Assembly: GCF_900109785.1 (NCBI RefSeq)
Contig: NZ_FOBH01000006.1
Span: forward strand, 102,164-166,163
DNA: 64,000 bases
Source: Nitrosovibrio tenuis
GTDB lineage: Bacteria > Pseudomonadota > Gammaproteobacteria > Burkholderiales > Nitrosomonadaceae
Direction: 5' to 3'
Both the position numbers and the translations under genes were made by a program. The notes under the pieces were generated by a model. The model was not told the DNA's origin. It was given only the letters and a program-made list of their open reading frames with translations, and made no database searches. Shown piece by piece: positions 1 through 8,408 of this stretch (position 1 is the first letter of the stretch; each line of letters opens with the position of its first letter).

Positions 1-2
1 AG

Positions 3-32
3 CGTAATTCCGATACTCTGCTGACCAATTGA
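3..32 (+). CDS. Possible 3' end of an upstream gene
   Basis: Only the last ten codons would lie in this window. The frame ends with a TGA that shares bases with the TTG start of the next gene, giving a TTGA overlap of the kind also seen at glyQ/glyS here. That overlap is the only support. A second frame also reaches a stop, at 22-24, so the true upstream frame is uncertain. No product can be named. Confidence 0.25.
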   Translation, partial: RNSDTLLTN

Positions 33-946
33 GCGCAACCTCAAATATTTCCGATTTTCATTCAGCCTATGTCCATGATTGGCTGCTGAACCGTTCGTCA
101 CGCTTAAACGTGGCAATAGCGGTATCAATAGTAATTCATGCCATTGTCCTGTTCGGTATCAACTTCAAACTCCCCTCTGCAAAAAAAGAGCATGCCAGCG
201 TTCCGCTGGAAGTCGTATTGGTAAACAGCCAGTCAGCATCGAAACCGCGAAAAGCAGATGCGCTGGCGCAGGCCAACCTGGACGGGGGGGGCAACACCGA
301 TAGCAATCGCCGGGCGAAAACGCCTGTTTCGCTCATGCCGAAGCCTGAGAATGCAACCGAGGCGGCCGCTGTCAATCAACGAACAGAGCAGCTTGAGCAG
401 GAAGCGAAACGGCTGATGACAGCGATCAGCAGCGACGAGGAGGTGAAGCAAACCGCTCAGCCCTCGGATCGGTTGGAGCAAGACTCAAAAATTACCGATG
501 CCGGCGATCTGGTTCAAAGAAGCCTCGAGATTGCACGCCTGGAAGCGCAGACTGCGCAGGATTACGAAGCTTATCAGAAGCGTCCAAAACGCAAATTCAT
601 CGGTGCCCGCACACAGGAATACCGCTTTGCCCGTTATGTTGAAGACTGGCGCATCAAGGTGGAGAGGATCGGGAATCTCAATTATCCCGAAGCAGCGAAA
701 CGCGAAAAACTCTACGGAAACCTGCAGCTCACCGTTGGCATCAGGTCCGATGGCAGCCTGGAATCTATCGAAATCAACCGGCCGTCGGGCAAAACCGTTT
801 TGGATGAGGCGGCGGTACGCATCGTGAAATTGGCTGGACAAAATGGATTTGCCCCTTTTCCACCCGATATCAGCCGGGACATTGACATCCTGCACATCAC
901 GCGCACTTGGGCATTTACTCGTTCAGACGAACTGACGAGTGAATAG
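29..946 (+). CDS. TonB-like energy transducer / TonB C-terminal domain protein
   Basis: The 305-residue protein has the layout of a TonB family protein. It has one membrane segment near residues 28-47 (IVIHAIVLFGINF), a long charged periplasmic linker rich in Gln, Glu, Ala and Lys, and a C-terminal TonB fold from about residue 200 (YPEAAKREKLYGNLQLTV, then SDGSLESIEI). TonB proteins pass proton-motive energy from ExbB/ExbD to outer-membrane receptors. No exbB or exbD is visible nearby, and the proline-rich EP/KP region of classical TonB is poor, so it may serve another envelope role. The start is TTG: an in-frame stop lies at 5-7 and there is no ATG between that stop and residue 100. It is followed 26 bp later by aroE. 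Confidence 0.8.
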   Translation: MSATSNISDFHSAYVHDWLLNRSSRLNVAIAVSIVIHAIVLFGINFKLPSAKKEHASVPLEVVLVNSQSASKPRKADALAQANLDGGGNTDSNRRAKTPVSLMPKPENATEAAAVNQRTEQLEQEAKRLMTAISSDEEVKQTAQPSDRLEQDSKITDAGDLVQRSLEIARLEAQTAQDYEAYQKRPKRKFIGARTQEYRFARYVEDWRIKVERIGNLNYPEAAKREKLYGNLQLTVGIRSDGSLESIEINRPSGKTVLDEAAVRIVKLAGQNGFAPFPPDISRDIDILHITRTWAFTRSDELTSE

Positions 947-972
947 CCAATTTCAAGCCGGGCATTTCCCTC

Positions 973-1791
973 ATGTCTGATTATTACGCCGTTATCGGCA
1001 ACCCTGTTGCCCATAGCAAATCACCCCTGATTCATGGTGAGTTTTCCCGGCAGACTGGCCAGGACATGCGTTATGAAAAGATACTTGCACCGATTGGCGA
1101 ATTCCCCACCGTGGTAACCGAGTTTCGCCAGCACGGGGGTAAAGGCTTGAACGTGACTGTTCCATTCAAGCTCGAAGCCTTCAGGATATCTACCCATCAC
1201 ACCGAGCGGGCTGACGCTGCACGGGCGGTCAATACGCTCGTATTGGAAGACGAAGCAATTCTTGGCGACAACACCGATGGCGCGGGATTGGTGCGTGACA
1301 TTACGGCCAACCTGAAATTTTCGCTTACAGGCAAACGGGTATTACTGATCGGCGCGGGGGGCGCTGCGCGCGGGGTAATCATGCCGCTGCTTGAATATGA
1401 ACCGTCTATTCTGGCTGTCGCCAATCGTACGCAAGAAAAAGCATATGAGCTGCAGCAGCGGTTTTCCAGTTCAGGGAACGTCGTAGCCATTGATTACGCT
1501 GATCTTCATGGGGAGCAATTCGACCTCGTCATTAATGCCACTTCCGCCAGTCTGAATGGGGAACTGCCGCCGCTGCCAGCCGGCGTTTTTGCCGCCGAGT
1601 CCCTGGCGTATGACATGATGTATGGAAATAGAGATACTCCTTTTCTGCAATTCGCAGCGCTGCAGGGCGTTACGCATTTCTCCGATGGGGTTGGTATGCT
1701 GGTAGAGCAGGCAGCGGAATCATTCTTTCTCTGGCGGGGGGTCAGGCCAAGAACGGATACGGTCATTGAAATGCTCAGGTCCCATGCGTGA
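973..1791 (+). CDS. aroE: Shikimate dehydrogenase (NADP+)
   Basis: This cytoplasmic enzyme reduces 3-dehydroshikimate to shikimate in aromatic amino acid synthesis. At 272 residues it has the normal length. The shikimate-binding motif NPVAHSKSP is at residues 10-18 and the catalytic lysine is K66 in NVTVPFK. GDNTDGAG follows near residue 100, and the NADP-binding loop GAGGAARGV lies near residue 130. It sits between the TonB-like gene and mtgA with short gaps, so co-transcription is likely. Nothing in the sequence suggests damage. Confidence 0.97.
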   Translation: MSDYYAVIGNPVAHSKSPLIHGEFSRQTGQDMRYEKILAPIGEFPTVVTEFRQHGGKGLNVTVPFKLEAFRISTHHTERADAARAVNTLVLEDEAILGDNTDGAGLVRDITANLKFSLTGKRVLLIGAGGAARGVIMPLLEYEPSILAVANRTQEKAYELQQRFSSSGNVVAIDYADLHGEQFDLVINATSASLNGELPPLPAGVFAAESLAYDMMYGNRDTPFLQFAALQGVTHFSDGVGMLVEQAAESFFLWRGVRPRTDTVIEMLRSHA

Positions 1792-1824
1792 AATACCTTG
1801 AAAACGTCATAGTGCGTCAAACGC

Positions 1825-2523
1825 ATGAAGCCGTTTCTCCGGCGCTGGTTCTGGCGCATCCCTCTATTTCTCATCGGCCTGGCGTTGATCTACCAGTTAT
1901 GGATCTTTGGCCACGTTGTTTACTGGAACTTTTATAACCCGTCGACCAGTGCTTTCATGCAGGATCGGCTGGAGATATTGCGGCAGAAAGATCCCGGCGC
2001 CACGCTGAGGATGAAATGGATGCCGTATGAACGAATTTCACCCAATCTCAAGCGGGCAATCGTTGCTGCCGAGGACAGCAAATTTCTGGAGCACGAGGGT
2101 TTTGATTTCGAGGCCATCCAGAAAGCCTACGAAAAAAATCTGAAAAAAGGCAGGCTGGTGGCAGGCGGCTCCACCATCAGCCAGCAGCTCGCAAAAAACT
2201 TATTCCTCTCGGGTCAAAAGACCCCATGGCGTAAGATCCAGGAAGCGCTCATCACATTGATGCTTGAAAACGTGATGTCCAAACGCCGCATCATGGAAAT
2301 CTATCTGAATGTGATTGAGTGGGGAAATGGCGTGTTTGGCGCGGAGGCTGCGATCCGCCATTATTACGGCGCCTCGGCTTCTTCGATCAGCGCGGAACAG
2401 GCAGCCCGCCTCGCGGCAATGGTTCCGAATCCTCGCTTCTACGACCGTCACCGCAATACACCGTGGTTATCGAAGAAAACCGGCATCATCCTCAGCCGCA
2501 TGGCCCTGGTGGAAATTCCATAG
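1825..2523 (+). CDS. mtgA: Monofunctional biosynthetic peptidoglycan transglycosylase
   Basis: The 232-residue protein is a GT51-family glycosyltransferase that polymerises lipid II into glycan strands without a transpeptidase domain. An N-terminal membrane anchor covers about residues 10-32. Family motifs are clear: EDSKFLEHEGFDFEAI, carrying the catalytic Glu, then GGSTISQQLAKNLFLS, then RRIMEIYLNVIEWGNGVFG. It starts 33 bp after aroE on the same strand, a pairing I believe is common in Betaproteobacteria. Length and motifs are complete. Confidence 0.97.
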   Translation: MKPFLRRWFWRIPLFLIGLALIYQLWIFGHVVYWNFYNPSTSAFMQDRLEILRQKDPGATLRMKWMPYERISPNLKRAIVAAEDSKFLEHEGFDFEAIQKAYEKNLKKGRLVAGGSTISQQLAKNLFLSGQKTPWRKIQEALITLMLENVMSKRRIMEIYLNVIEWGNGVFGAEAAIRHYYGASASSISAEQAARLAAMVPNPRFYDRHRNTPWLSKKTGIILSRMALVEIP

Positions 2524-2663
2524 TATTCTCGCTGTCTCAAAGGCAGAGTATAAGGGTCGGGAGAGCCATGCATACTTTCGGTTCCTCGTCCGTCCTGTCA
2601 TAATAGCGCCCGATTTTCTCCCACCGTTCCGTCGCTCCCGCCGCTCCGATAAAGCGATCTGTC

Positions 2664-4097
2664 ATGACAAAAGCAAATAAACTCAGGGAAACGGAAAACC
2701 TGCAAGAGCACTTGCAGCGAATAATCCACCTGTTGCGCCAACAGGAACTGGCGGAAGAGCGCGCGCATGTTGCGCATCCGGACCTGGGCGAGTCTGTAGA
2801 AAAAAAACCGGATCTGGCGGAATTGCAGAACCTTCTCGACAGGCTCCATCCCGCCGACGTCGCGCACATTCTGGAGGCCTTGCCGCTTGAAGAGCGCCTG
2901 ATCGTCTGGGATATGGTCAAGGCCGAGCGCGACGGTGAAATCCTTTTGGAAGTCTCGGATGCGGTACGTGAAACGCTGATCGCTACCATGAACAGCGGGG
3001 AAATGCTCGCTGCGGCAGAACAGCTGGATGCCGACGAAATCGCCGACATCGCCTCCGATCTTCCAAGTGAAGTGATCCATGATGTGTTTCAGTCCCTTCC
3101 GATGGAGGAGCGCGAGAAGTTGCGCGCCGCGATGTCCTATCCGGAAGACTCGGTTGGCGCGCTGATGGATTTTGACGTTGTGACCATCCGCGAAGACGTG
3201 ACAATGGAAGTGGTATTGCGTTATCTGCGACGCCTTGATGAACTCCCTGATCATACCGATCTATTGTTCGTAGTGGATCGAGGCGAGCACCTCAAGGGTG
3301 TGTTGCCATTGAACAGGTTGCTGGTAAGCGATCCGAACGCAACCGTGGACTCGGTTATGACCCGTCAAACGGTGGCATTTCATCCCAACGAGAAGGCGCA
3401 CGAAGCCGCGCAGGCATTCGAGCGCTATGATCTTGTTTCGGCCGCCGTCGTAAATGGAGAAGACAAACTGATGGGGCGTGTTACCGTTAACGCGGTGATG
3501 GATTTTATTCGGGAGGAATCCTCAAGCGAAGCGCTCAATCTGGGTGGTCTGCGGCAAGAAGAGGATCTGTTCGCGCCGATATGGAAAAGCCTGAAAAACC
3601 GGTGGACCTGGCTGGCTATCAACCTGGTCACCGCGTTTATTGCCTCCCGTGTCATTGGCATATTCGAGGACTCGATTGAAAAACTGGTAGCGTTGGCGGC
3701 GCTGATGCCGATCATTGCCGGAATTGGCGGCAATTCAGGCAACCAGACCATTACGATGATCGTGCGTGCGCTCGCGTTGGGCCAGATTAATGCAGCGAAC
3801 GCGCGCAAGCTGTTTGCCAAGGAAATGGGCGTGAGCGTGGTAAACGGTCTGGTATGGGGGAGTATCGTCGGATTGTTCGCCTTTCTGATCTACCGGAGCG
3901 CGTCCCTGGGCCTGGTGATGACATTGGCAATGCTGTTGAACTTGCTGCTGGCGGCGGTATTGGGCGTGCTGATACCCCTGACTCTTCATAAACTCGGCCG
4001 TGACCCGGCAACAGGTTCGAGCGTACTGATAACAGCCGTTACTGATAGCGGCGGTTTCTTCATTTTCCTCGGGTTGGCTACCCTTTTTCTGTTGTAA
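2664..4097 (+). CDS. mgtE: Magnesium transporter MgtE
   Basis: The protein has 477 residues and the standard MgtE layout. A cytosolic helical N domain (about 40-160, with LHPADVAHILEALP) is followed by paired CBS domains (about 160-290) and five membrane helices (about 310-477). The channel signature appears as PIIAGIGGNSGNQT. MgtE takes up Mg2+ and is gated by Mg2+ binding in the cytosolic domains. It converges on lysA with only 15 bp between stops, which leaves no room for a separate terminator. The 140-bp leader shows no Mg2+ riboswitch that I can recognise. Confidence 0.96.
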   Translation: MTKANKLRETENLQEHLQRIIHLLRQQELAEERAHVAHPDLGESVEKKPDLAELQNLLDRLHPADVAHILEALPLEERLIVWDMVKAERDGEILLEVSDAVRETLIATMNSGEMLAAAEQLDADEIADIASDLPSEVIHDVFQSLPMEEREKLRAAMSYPEDSVGALMDFDVVTIREDVTMEVVLRYLRRLDELPDHTDLLFVVDRGEHLKGVLPLNRLLVSDPNATVDSVMTRQTVAFHPNEKAHEAAQAFERYDLVSAAVVNGEDKLMGRVTVNAVMDFIREESSSEALNLGGLRQEEDLFAPIWKSLKNRWTWLAINLVTAFIASRVIGIFEDSIEKLVALAALMPIIAGIGGNSGNQTITMIVRALALGQINAANARKLFAKEMGVSVVNGLVWGSIVGLFAFLIYRSASLGLVMTLAMLLNLLLAAVLGVLIPLTLHKLGRDPATGSSVLITAVTDSGGFFIFLGLATLFLL

Positions 4098-4112
4098 CGG
4101 CCAGTGACGCTT

Positions 4113-5405
4113 TCAAAGAGGTGACAGAAAGCAGTCCAACCCCGCAGTCCGCCAGGACGGTATTGTTTCGCCAGCGATCAACTGGTCTATGGACTCGCGT
4201 TCGCGTATGACATGGATCCGGTCCCCATCGATCATCACCTCGGCGGCCCGCGGGCGCGTATTGTAATTCGAACTCATGCTCATGCCATAGGCTCCGGCAG
4301 ACATGATGGCGAGCAAATCTCCTTCAGACAGGGCCAGATCGCGGTCATGCCCAAGAAAATCCCCGGTTTCGCAAACAGGGCCGACAACCTGATAGGTTTT
4401 TACGTTCCCATCATTTTTCGAAATTACTGGAACGATTTCATGGTGGGCATCATACAAGGCAGGGCGCATAAGGTCGTTCATTGCCGCATCCACAATGGCG
4501 AAGTTGCGATGGGGACTGTGTTTCAGGTATTCCACGCGCGTCAGCAACACACCGGCGTTTCCCACGAGCGCCCGTCCAGGCTCGATCAATACGCGTTGCT
4601 TGCGCTGGCCGATCTGGCCGCATAACGCGTTGACATAGTCGCGGGCGGATGGCGGGCTTTCTCCGGAATAGCGAATACCCAACCCACCGCCCAAATCGAG
4701 GTGATCGATTTCCAACCCCTGAGTCTGCAGGCGATCAAGCAATTCCAGCATTTTCCCGCAGGCTTCTGCGAAAGGAGCGAGTTCTGTCAGTTGTGAGCCA
4801 ATATGGCAATCCAGCCCGGTGATGCGTAAATTCTCAAATTGCCGAGACAAGGCATATAGGGATTCCGCTTCTTCAAAGGGAATTCCGAATTTATTTTCCT
4901 TGAGGCCGGTGGAAATATAAGGGTGAGTCTTCGCGTCCACGTCCGGGTTGACGCGCAGGCTCACCGGCGCTGTCTTCTTCACTTCGCGCGCAACGCGATC
5001 CAGCATTTCCAGCTCTGACCGGGATTCCACATTGAAACAGAATATCCCCGCGTCAAGCGCGGCCCGCATTTCATCAGGCCGCTTGCCCACACCGGAAAAT
5101 ACGATTTTTTGCGGATCGCCTCCCGCTTTCAAAACCCGCTGGAGTTCACCGCCCGAAACAATGTCGAAGCCGCTGCCGAGCCGGGCGAACAAGTTGAGAA
5201 TAGCCAGATTGGAGTTGGCTTTCACCGCATAGCAAATCAGATGGTCGCGCCCGCCAAACGCGGCATCGAATGCCTCGTAAGCGGCAGCCAGCGCCGCTCG
5301 GGAATAAACATAACACGGAGTGCCAATTTCCTCGGCAATGCGATCCAGGGGAACCGATTCACCCCAAAGCCTGTTGCTGCGATAATCGAACGGCCAACCG
5401 CTCAC
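4113..5405 (-). CDS. lysA: Diaminopimelate decarboxylase
   Basis: The enzyme decarboxylates meso-diaminopimelate to lysine using PLP and has 430 residues. The PLP lysine is near residue 62 in YAVKANSN. Other fold-type III signatures are HIGSQ, the glycine-rich LDLGGGLGIRY and EPGRALVGNAG. The C-terminal CETGDFLG contributes the other half of the active site. The start is GTG and its first bases overlap the stop of lptM (GTGA), so the two are translationally coupled. An lptM-lysA pair is standard in Proteobacteria. Confidence 0.96.
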   Translation of the reverse strand: MSGWPFDYRSNRLWGESVPLDRIAEEIGTPCYVYSRAALAAAYEAFDAAFGGRDHLICYAVKANSNLAILNLFARLGSGFDIVSGGELQRVLKAGGDPQKIVFSGVGKRPDEMRAALDAGIFCFNVESRSELEMLDRVAREVKKTAPVSLRVNPDVDAKTHPYISTGLKENKFGIPFEEAESLYALSRQFENLRITGLDCHIGSQLTELAPFAEACGKMLELLDRLQTQGLEIDHLDLGGGLGIRYSGESPPSARDYVNALCGQIGQRKQRVLIEPGRALVGNAGVLLTRVEYLKHSPHRNFAIVDAAMNDLMRPALYDAHHEIVPVISKNDGNVKTYQVVGPVCETGDFLGHDRDLALSEGDLLAIMSAGAYGMSMSSNYNTRPRAAEVMIDGDRIHVIRERESIDQLIAGETIPSWRTAGLDCFLSPL

Positions 5406-5533
5406 TTCTTTTTCCCATCAGCCGGGGCTTGTCCCGATTCGGGTGCGGCTGGTTGGGGTAGATAAAGCGGCCCCTTGAGACCGCAGGCGTTTAGCAGCAA
5501 GACCATCAGAACAGTAGTGAAGAAGCTACGCAT
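5402..5533 (-). CDS. lptM: LPS-assembly lipoprotein LptM (YifL-like)
   Basis: This is a 43-residue lipoprotein, easily missed because of its size. It has a signal peptide, a lipobox ending LLLNAC (lipidated Cys17), then GLKGPLYLP, the conserved signature of the LptM/YifL family. A polar tail ends in three lysines. LptM assists the LptD/LptE outer-membrane LPS translocon. The gene overlaps the GTG of lysA by four bases. I read the start as the ATG complementary to 5531-5533. The signature and the link to lysA make the call strong. Confidence 0.92.
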   Translation of the reverse strand: MRSFFTTVLMVLLLNACGLKGPLYLPQPAAPESGQAPADGKKK

Positions 5534-5657
5534 GACAAATAAACAATAATGAATATGGATGAGAAATACTAACATAACGGCTAATCTGTATTAGCTCAAA
5601 CTACGGCCATGCAATATCGGCAGCGGTAGCTCCTTTCAATTCCTGGGAGAACTGGAA

Positions 5658-6029
5658 ATGGCGAAGAAAGTGGAAATCAAGTGGCTGAGCGAACCGGAAG
5701 AACACGACTACCTGGCGGCGAAGTCGTATCTGAGCCTGATATATGAGCAATCTATGGCAAACGCGTATGTGGAAAAATTGAGACGCGGCTCGCTATCGGA
5801 GTTCAAGGCAAAAGACATTTTCAGGGCATCCCGTCTGTCCCTGCTTGGGATCAGCAACGCGCACGTCGAAAAAGATCAACAGAAAATAGAGTCGGGGCAG
5901 GCGCTCCGGCCGCTTTTGCTGGTACGGGATTCAGCCAATGGCAGGGTTACCATTGCCGATGGCTATCATCGGTTGTGCGCGATCTACCCCTATGATGAGG
6001 ACGCTATCGTGCCCTGTAAAATCGTGTAG
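5658..6029 (+). CDS. Small ParB/sulfiredoxin-like domain protein, function unknown
   Basis: The 123-residue soluble protein has a good ribosome site (GGGAGAACTGGAA directly before the ATG). Its C-terminal half contains RPLLLVRDSANGRVTIADGY followed by HRLCA, which resembles the ParB/Srx fold element in which a backbone-binding strand is followed by DG-x-HR. No DNA-binding helix-turn-helix is evident and no ParA lies nearby, so chromosome partitioning is unlikely. It is divergent from lptM-lysA and opens a small accessory patch. Fold assignment is inference from one motif; the function is unknown. Confidence 0.6.
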   Translation: MAKKVEIKWLSEPEEHDYLAAKSYLSLIYEQSMANAYVEKLRRGSLSEFKAKDIFRASRLSLLGISNAHVEKDQQKIESGQALRPLLLVRDSANGRVTIADGYHRLCAIYPYDEDAIVPCKIV

Positions 6030-6241
6030 ACAGCGTTTCAGTTGAAACGGGCAAAGGCCTGTCCAACATGAACACAAGCCTATGAAAGGCTAACTGGGAT
6101 CCAACTCGCCGGCTGGACGGGAGCGCGACCGAAGGAAACGCGAAGGGCCAGCGGCTAAGTGGAATATGGAGTGTCCACTGTGAATAGATTACCGGACGAA
6201 TTGGGTCAAGTCGGCCACTTATAAATACAAATATCTCAAAT

Positions 6242-6659
6242 GTGCCATTACAGGACATTAACCTAGTGGCAGTCATGATGGCATTCGAGGCACGATTCAA
6301 CTCTGTTTACAATGCGTTGCAGTCTGCGGTGACTGCAGCTGGCATGGACTGTCAGCGAGTGGATGACATCTGGGTGCGCGACCACATCATTCAAGATGTC
6401 GTGTCGCTGATTTATAGGGCAAGTATTGTGATTTGTGACTTGACGGGACGCAATGCTAACGTGTTCTACGAAATGGGGGATTGCACACACGCTTGGTAAA
6501 GATGTGATCATGATCACCCAATCAGACCCAATCAGCGGCTGATGTTCCGTTCGACGTAGCCCACATCAGGCACATCCGATACATGCAGAACGGTGAAGGG
6601 TGTCAACGCTTACGGAAGATGTGGGCCGCTGGCTAACGGGGCTTCAAGCTCGTCGATAA
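6242..6659 (+). pseudogene. Decayed nucleoside 2-deoxyribosyltransferase-like gene
   Basis: From a GTG start at 6242 the reading frame matches a nucleoside-deoxyribosyltransferase/TIR-like nucleotide-binding fold: AFEARFNSVYNALQ, then ICDLTGRNANVFYEMG. It then stops early. An extra G in the run at 6475-6479 throws the frame. Reading on in the next frame gives IAHTLGKDVIMITQS. A 10-bp tandem duplication (acccaatcag at 6516-6525 and 6526-6535) shifts it again to ADVPFDVAHIRHIRYMQNGE. A missing base near 6609 precedes TEDVGRWLTGLQ and the final stop. Correcting all three restores one continuous protein of about 135 residues. Proteins of this fold cleave nucleosides or sense nucleotides and some belong to defence systems, but no partner gene is visible. 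Confidence 0.75.
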
Positions 6660-6904
6660 GTGGGTACAGAACTGTCCAGAATGACCTCCAAGGCCAAGAT
6701 ACGGTCCTTTCGGCATAGGCTGCTCCACCGCCCATAGTGGACATTGGTCTGGGGAAACCTCCTTCATCCGCTTGGGGTCTATATTTGAGACACTCTGGCG
6801 CGAGGCCCTCCGATCTGTCAATGGCAGATTCTCCGCTCGGTCCAACTAAAATGGGACTGCTACGGCTAATCAATAACAGAAGTACTTGCTAGACAATAGC
6901 TCTG

Positions 6905-7663
6905 CTATGGTCCATCACTCTTCAATTCTTTTCTCGCCGCCGCATAGTTGGGATATACACGTTCCACCGTTTGCCAGAACGCCGAGGAATGGTTCATTTC
7001 AATGAGGTGGGACAATTCATGCGCGACAACATAATCTACCAGATGGAGTGGCTTTTGGATCAGCCGCCAGTTCAGGCGGACCACTCCGCGCGATGTGCAA
7101 CTGCCCCATAGGGTTCGGGCATACGATAACCGCAATCGCGGCAGTTCAACGCCGAGCCTGGGCGCGTACAAGGCGATACGTTCGCTGAAGCATGCCAGGG
7201 CGTGGCTGCGGTACCAGTTCATTACGATGCGCTCGATTTGCTGAGCAGTCAGTACGGATGGCAGCGATAATTGCAGCTGTGCCTGCTCAGCCTTGATATT
7301 TTTCGCCGCCGGAACCAATTGCGCCGATCCGTTCGGGGTGGGCACCAATTGCCAGGGCTCACCCAGCAGCGGAAAGACGGCACCTTCTTCCCACTCCGGA
7401 CCGCGGGGTTTTCTTTGTGTCCATTCGTCCAGTTTTTTGACGATCCAGTCGGCTTTGTTCTGTAGCACCGATTCGACCCAGCGTAACGATTCTCTCGTCG
7501 GGATACGAACGGTCAGGCCGGTGCCGTCCACTCTCATGCCGATGGTTTTCCGCTTGCAGCGCATGAGGGTGTAGGCGACCTCCTTGCCGTTGAGGCTGAC
7601 GCGCCGAACCTCACCTGTCGATAATCTGGCTGCTGCCGAGGTCTGGGCTAATGTCTCTCTCAT
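6905..7663 (-). CDS. YgjP-type (DUF45) metallopeptidase
   Basis: This zinc-dependent peptidase-like protein of about 252 residues carries HELSH in VVAHELSHLIEMNHSSAFW, the HExxH signature of the YgjP/DUF45 family, near its C-terminus. LWGSCTSRGVVRLNWRL just before it is also typical. I chose the ATG at 7663 (MRETLAQ), which has GGAAAG upstream and begins 13 bp after the plsC stop. An ATG at 7705 would overlap plsC. It is the last gene of the lnt-glyQ-glyS-gmhB-plsC run. The substrate is unknown for the family. Confidence 0.85.
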   Translation of the reverse strand: MRETLAQTSAAARLSTGEVRRVSLNGKEVAYTLMRCKRKTIGMRVDGTGLTVRIPTRESLRWVESVLQNKADWIVKKLDEWTQRKPRGPEWEEGAVFPLLGEPWQLVPTPNGSAQLVPAAKNIKAEQAQLQLSLPSVLTAQQIERIVMNWYRSHALACFSERIALYAPRLGVELPRLRLSYARTLWGSCTSRGVVRLNWRLIQKPLHLVDYVVAHELSHLIEMNHSSAFWQTVERVYPNYAAARKELKSDGP

Positions 7664-7676
7664 GGTCTTTCCAGAG

Positions 7677-8408
7677 TCATAAAGCGTCCGGTGCCCCATG
7701 GTCAATCCGCGCCACCTCAGCTTCTATCCATGATTCCACTTTGGCATTGAGGTCGTCGGGTTCCATTCCAGTGGGATCTATCGGCGTCCCGATACTTACT
7801 GTGATGGTGCCAGGCAGCTTGACAAGGGCGTTCCTACCCCAGAACCGCCCCGCATTATGCGCTACCGGGACCACGGGCACACCCGTGTGAGTGGCCAGCC
7901 ATGCGCCGCCAATGCGGTATTTGCCTTTTTGTCCGGGCGGAATGCGGGTGCCCTCCGGAAAAACCACAATCCAGAACCCCCGTTTAAGCCTGTCTTTTCC
8001 CTGAACGACAATCTGCTTAAGCGCTGCTTTACCCGAGTTGCGATCGATCGCGATCGGACTTGTCATCGCCAGTCCCCAACCGAAAAACGGAACACGCAGC
8101 AGCTCTTTTTTCAGCACCCAGACCTGGGGTGGAAAAATCTGCTGAAATGCGAGCGTTTCCCATGCCGATTGATGTTTGGACAGTATGATACTCGGCGTTT
8201 GCGGAATCCGCTCCGCCCCGATAACGCGGTAACGGATGCCACAGATAATCCGCAGCAGGAACAGCATCAGATGTGCCCAGCCGGAAGTGATACGGTAGCG
8301 GCTGAGTGGAGACAGCGGAAACGCGGCCAGTATAATCAGGAAATAGAGCGGGGTAATGACAATCTGGCATAACGTGTAAATCGCCGAGCGCAGCACTGCA
8401 AGGATCAT
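7677..8408 (-). CDS. plsC: 1-acyl-sn-glycerol-3-phosphate acyltransferase
   Basis: This inner-membrane enzyme adds the second acyl chain to lysophosphatidic acid. The 243-residue protein has N-terminal membrane segments and the acyltransferase blocks SKHQSAWETL and FPEGTRIPPGQ, with VVPVAHNAG after them. The catalytic box reads H-x4-E rather than the textbook H-x4-D; I believe this variant is common in proteobacterial relatives. Its start overlaps the gmhB stop by four bases, so the two are coupled. Confidence 0.93.
   Translation of the reverse strand: MILAVLRSAIYTLCQIVITPLYFLIILAAFPLSPLSRYRITSGWAHLMLFLLRIICGIRYRVIGAERIPQTPSIILSKHQSAWETLAFQQIFPPQVWVLKKELLRVPFFGWGLAMTSPIAIDRNSGKAALKQIVVQGKDRLKRGFWIVVFPEGTRIPPGQKGKYRIGGAWLATHTGVPVVPVAHNAGRFWGRNALVKLPGTITVSIGTPIDPTGMEPDDLNAKVESWIEAEVARIDHGAPDAL

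Noticed and set aside
6172..6745. Possible inverted repeats (tgtccact/agtggaca) flanking the decayed gene
   Set aside because: Only about eight bases match in each arm, with no target duplication or transposase, so chance is likely.
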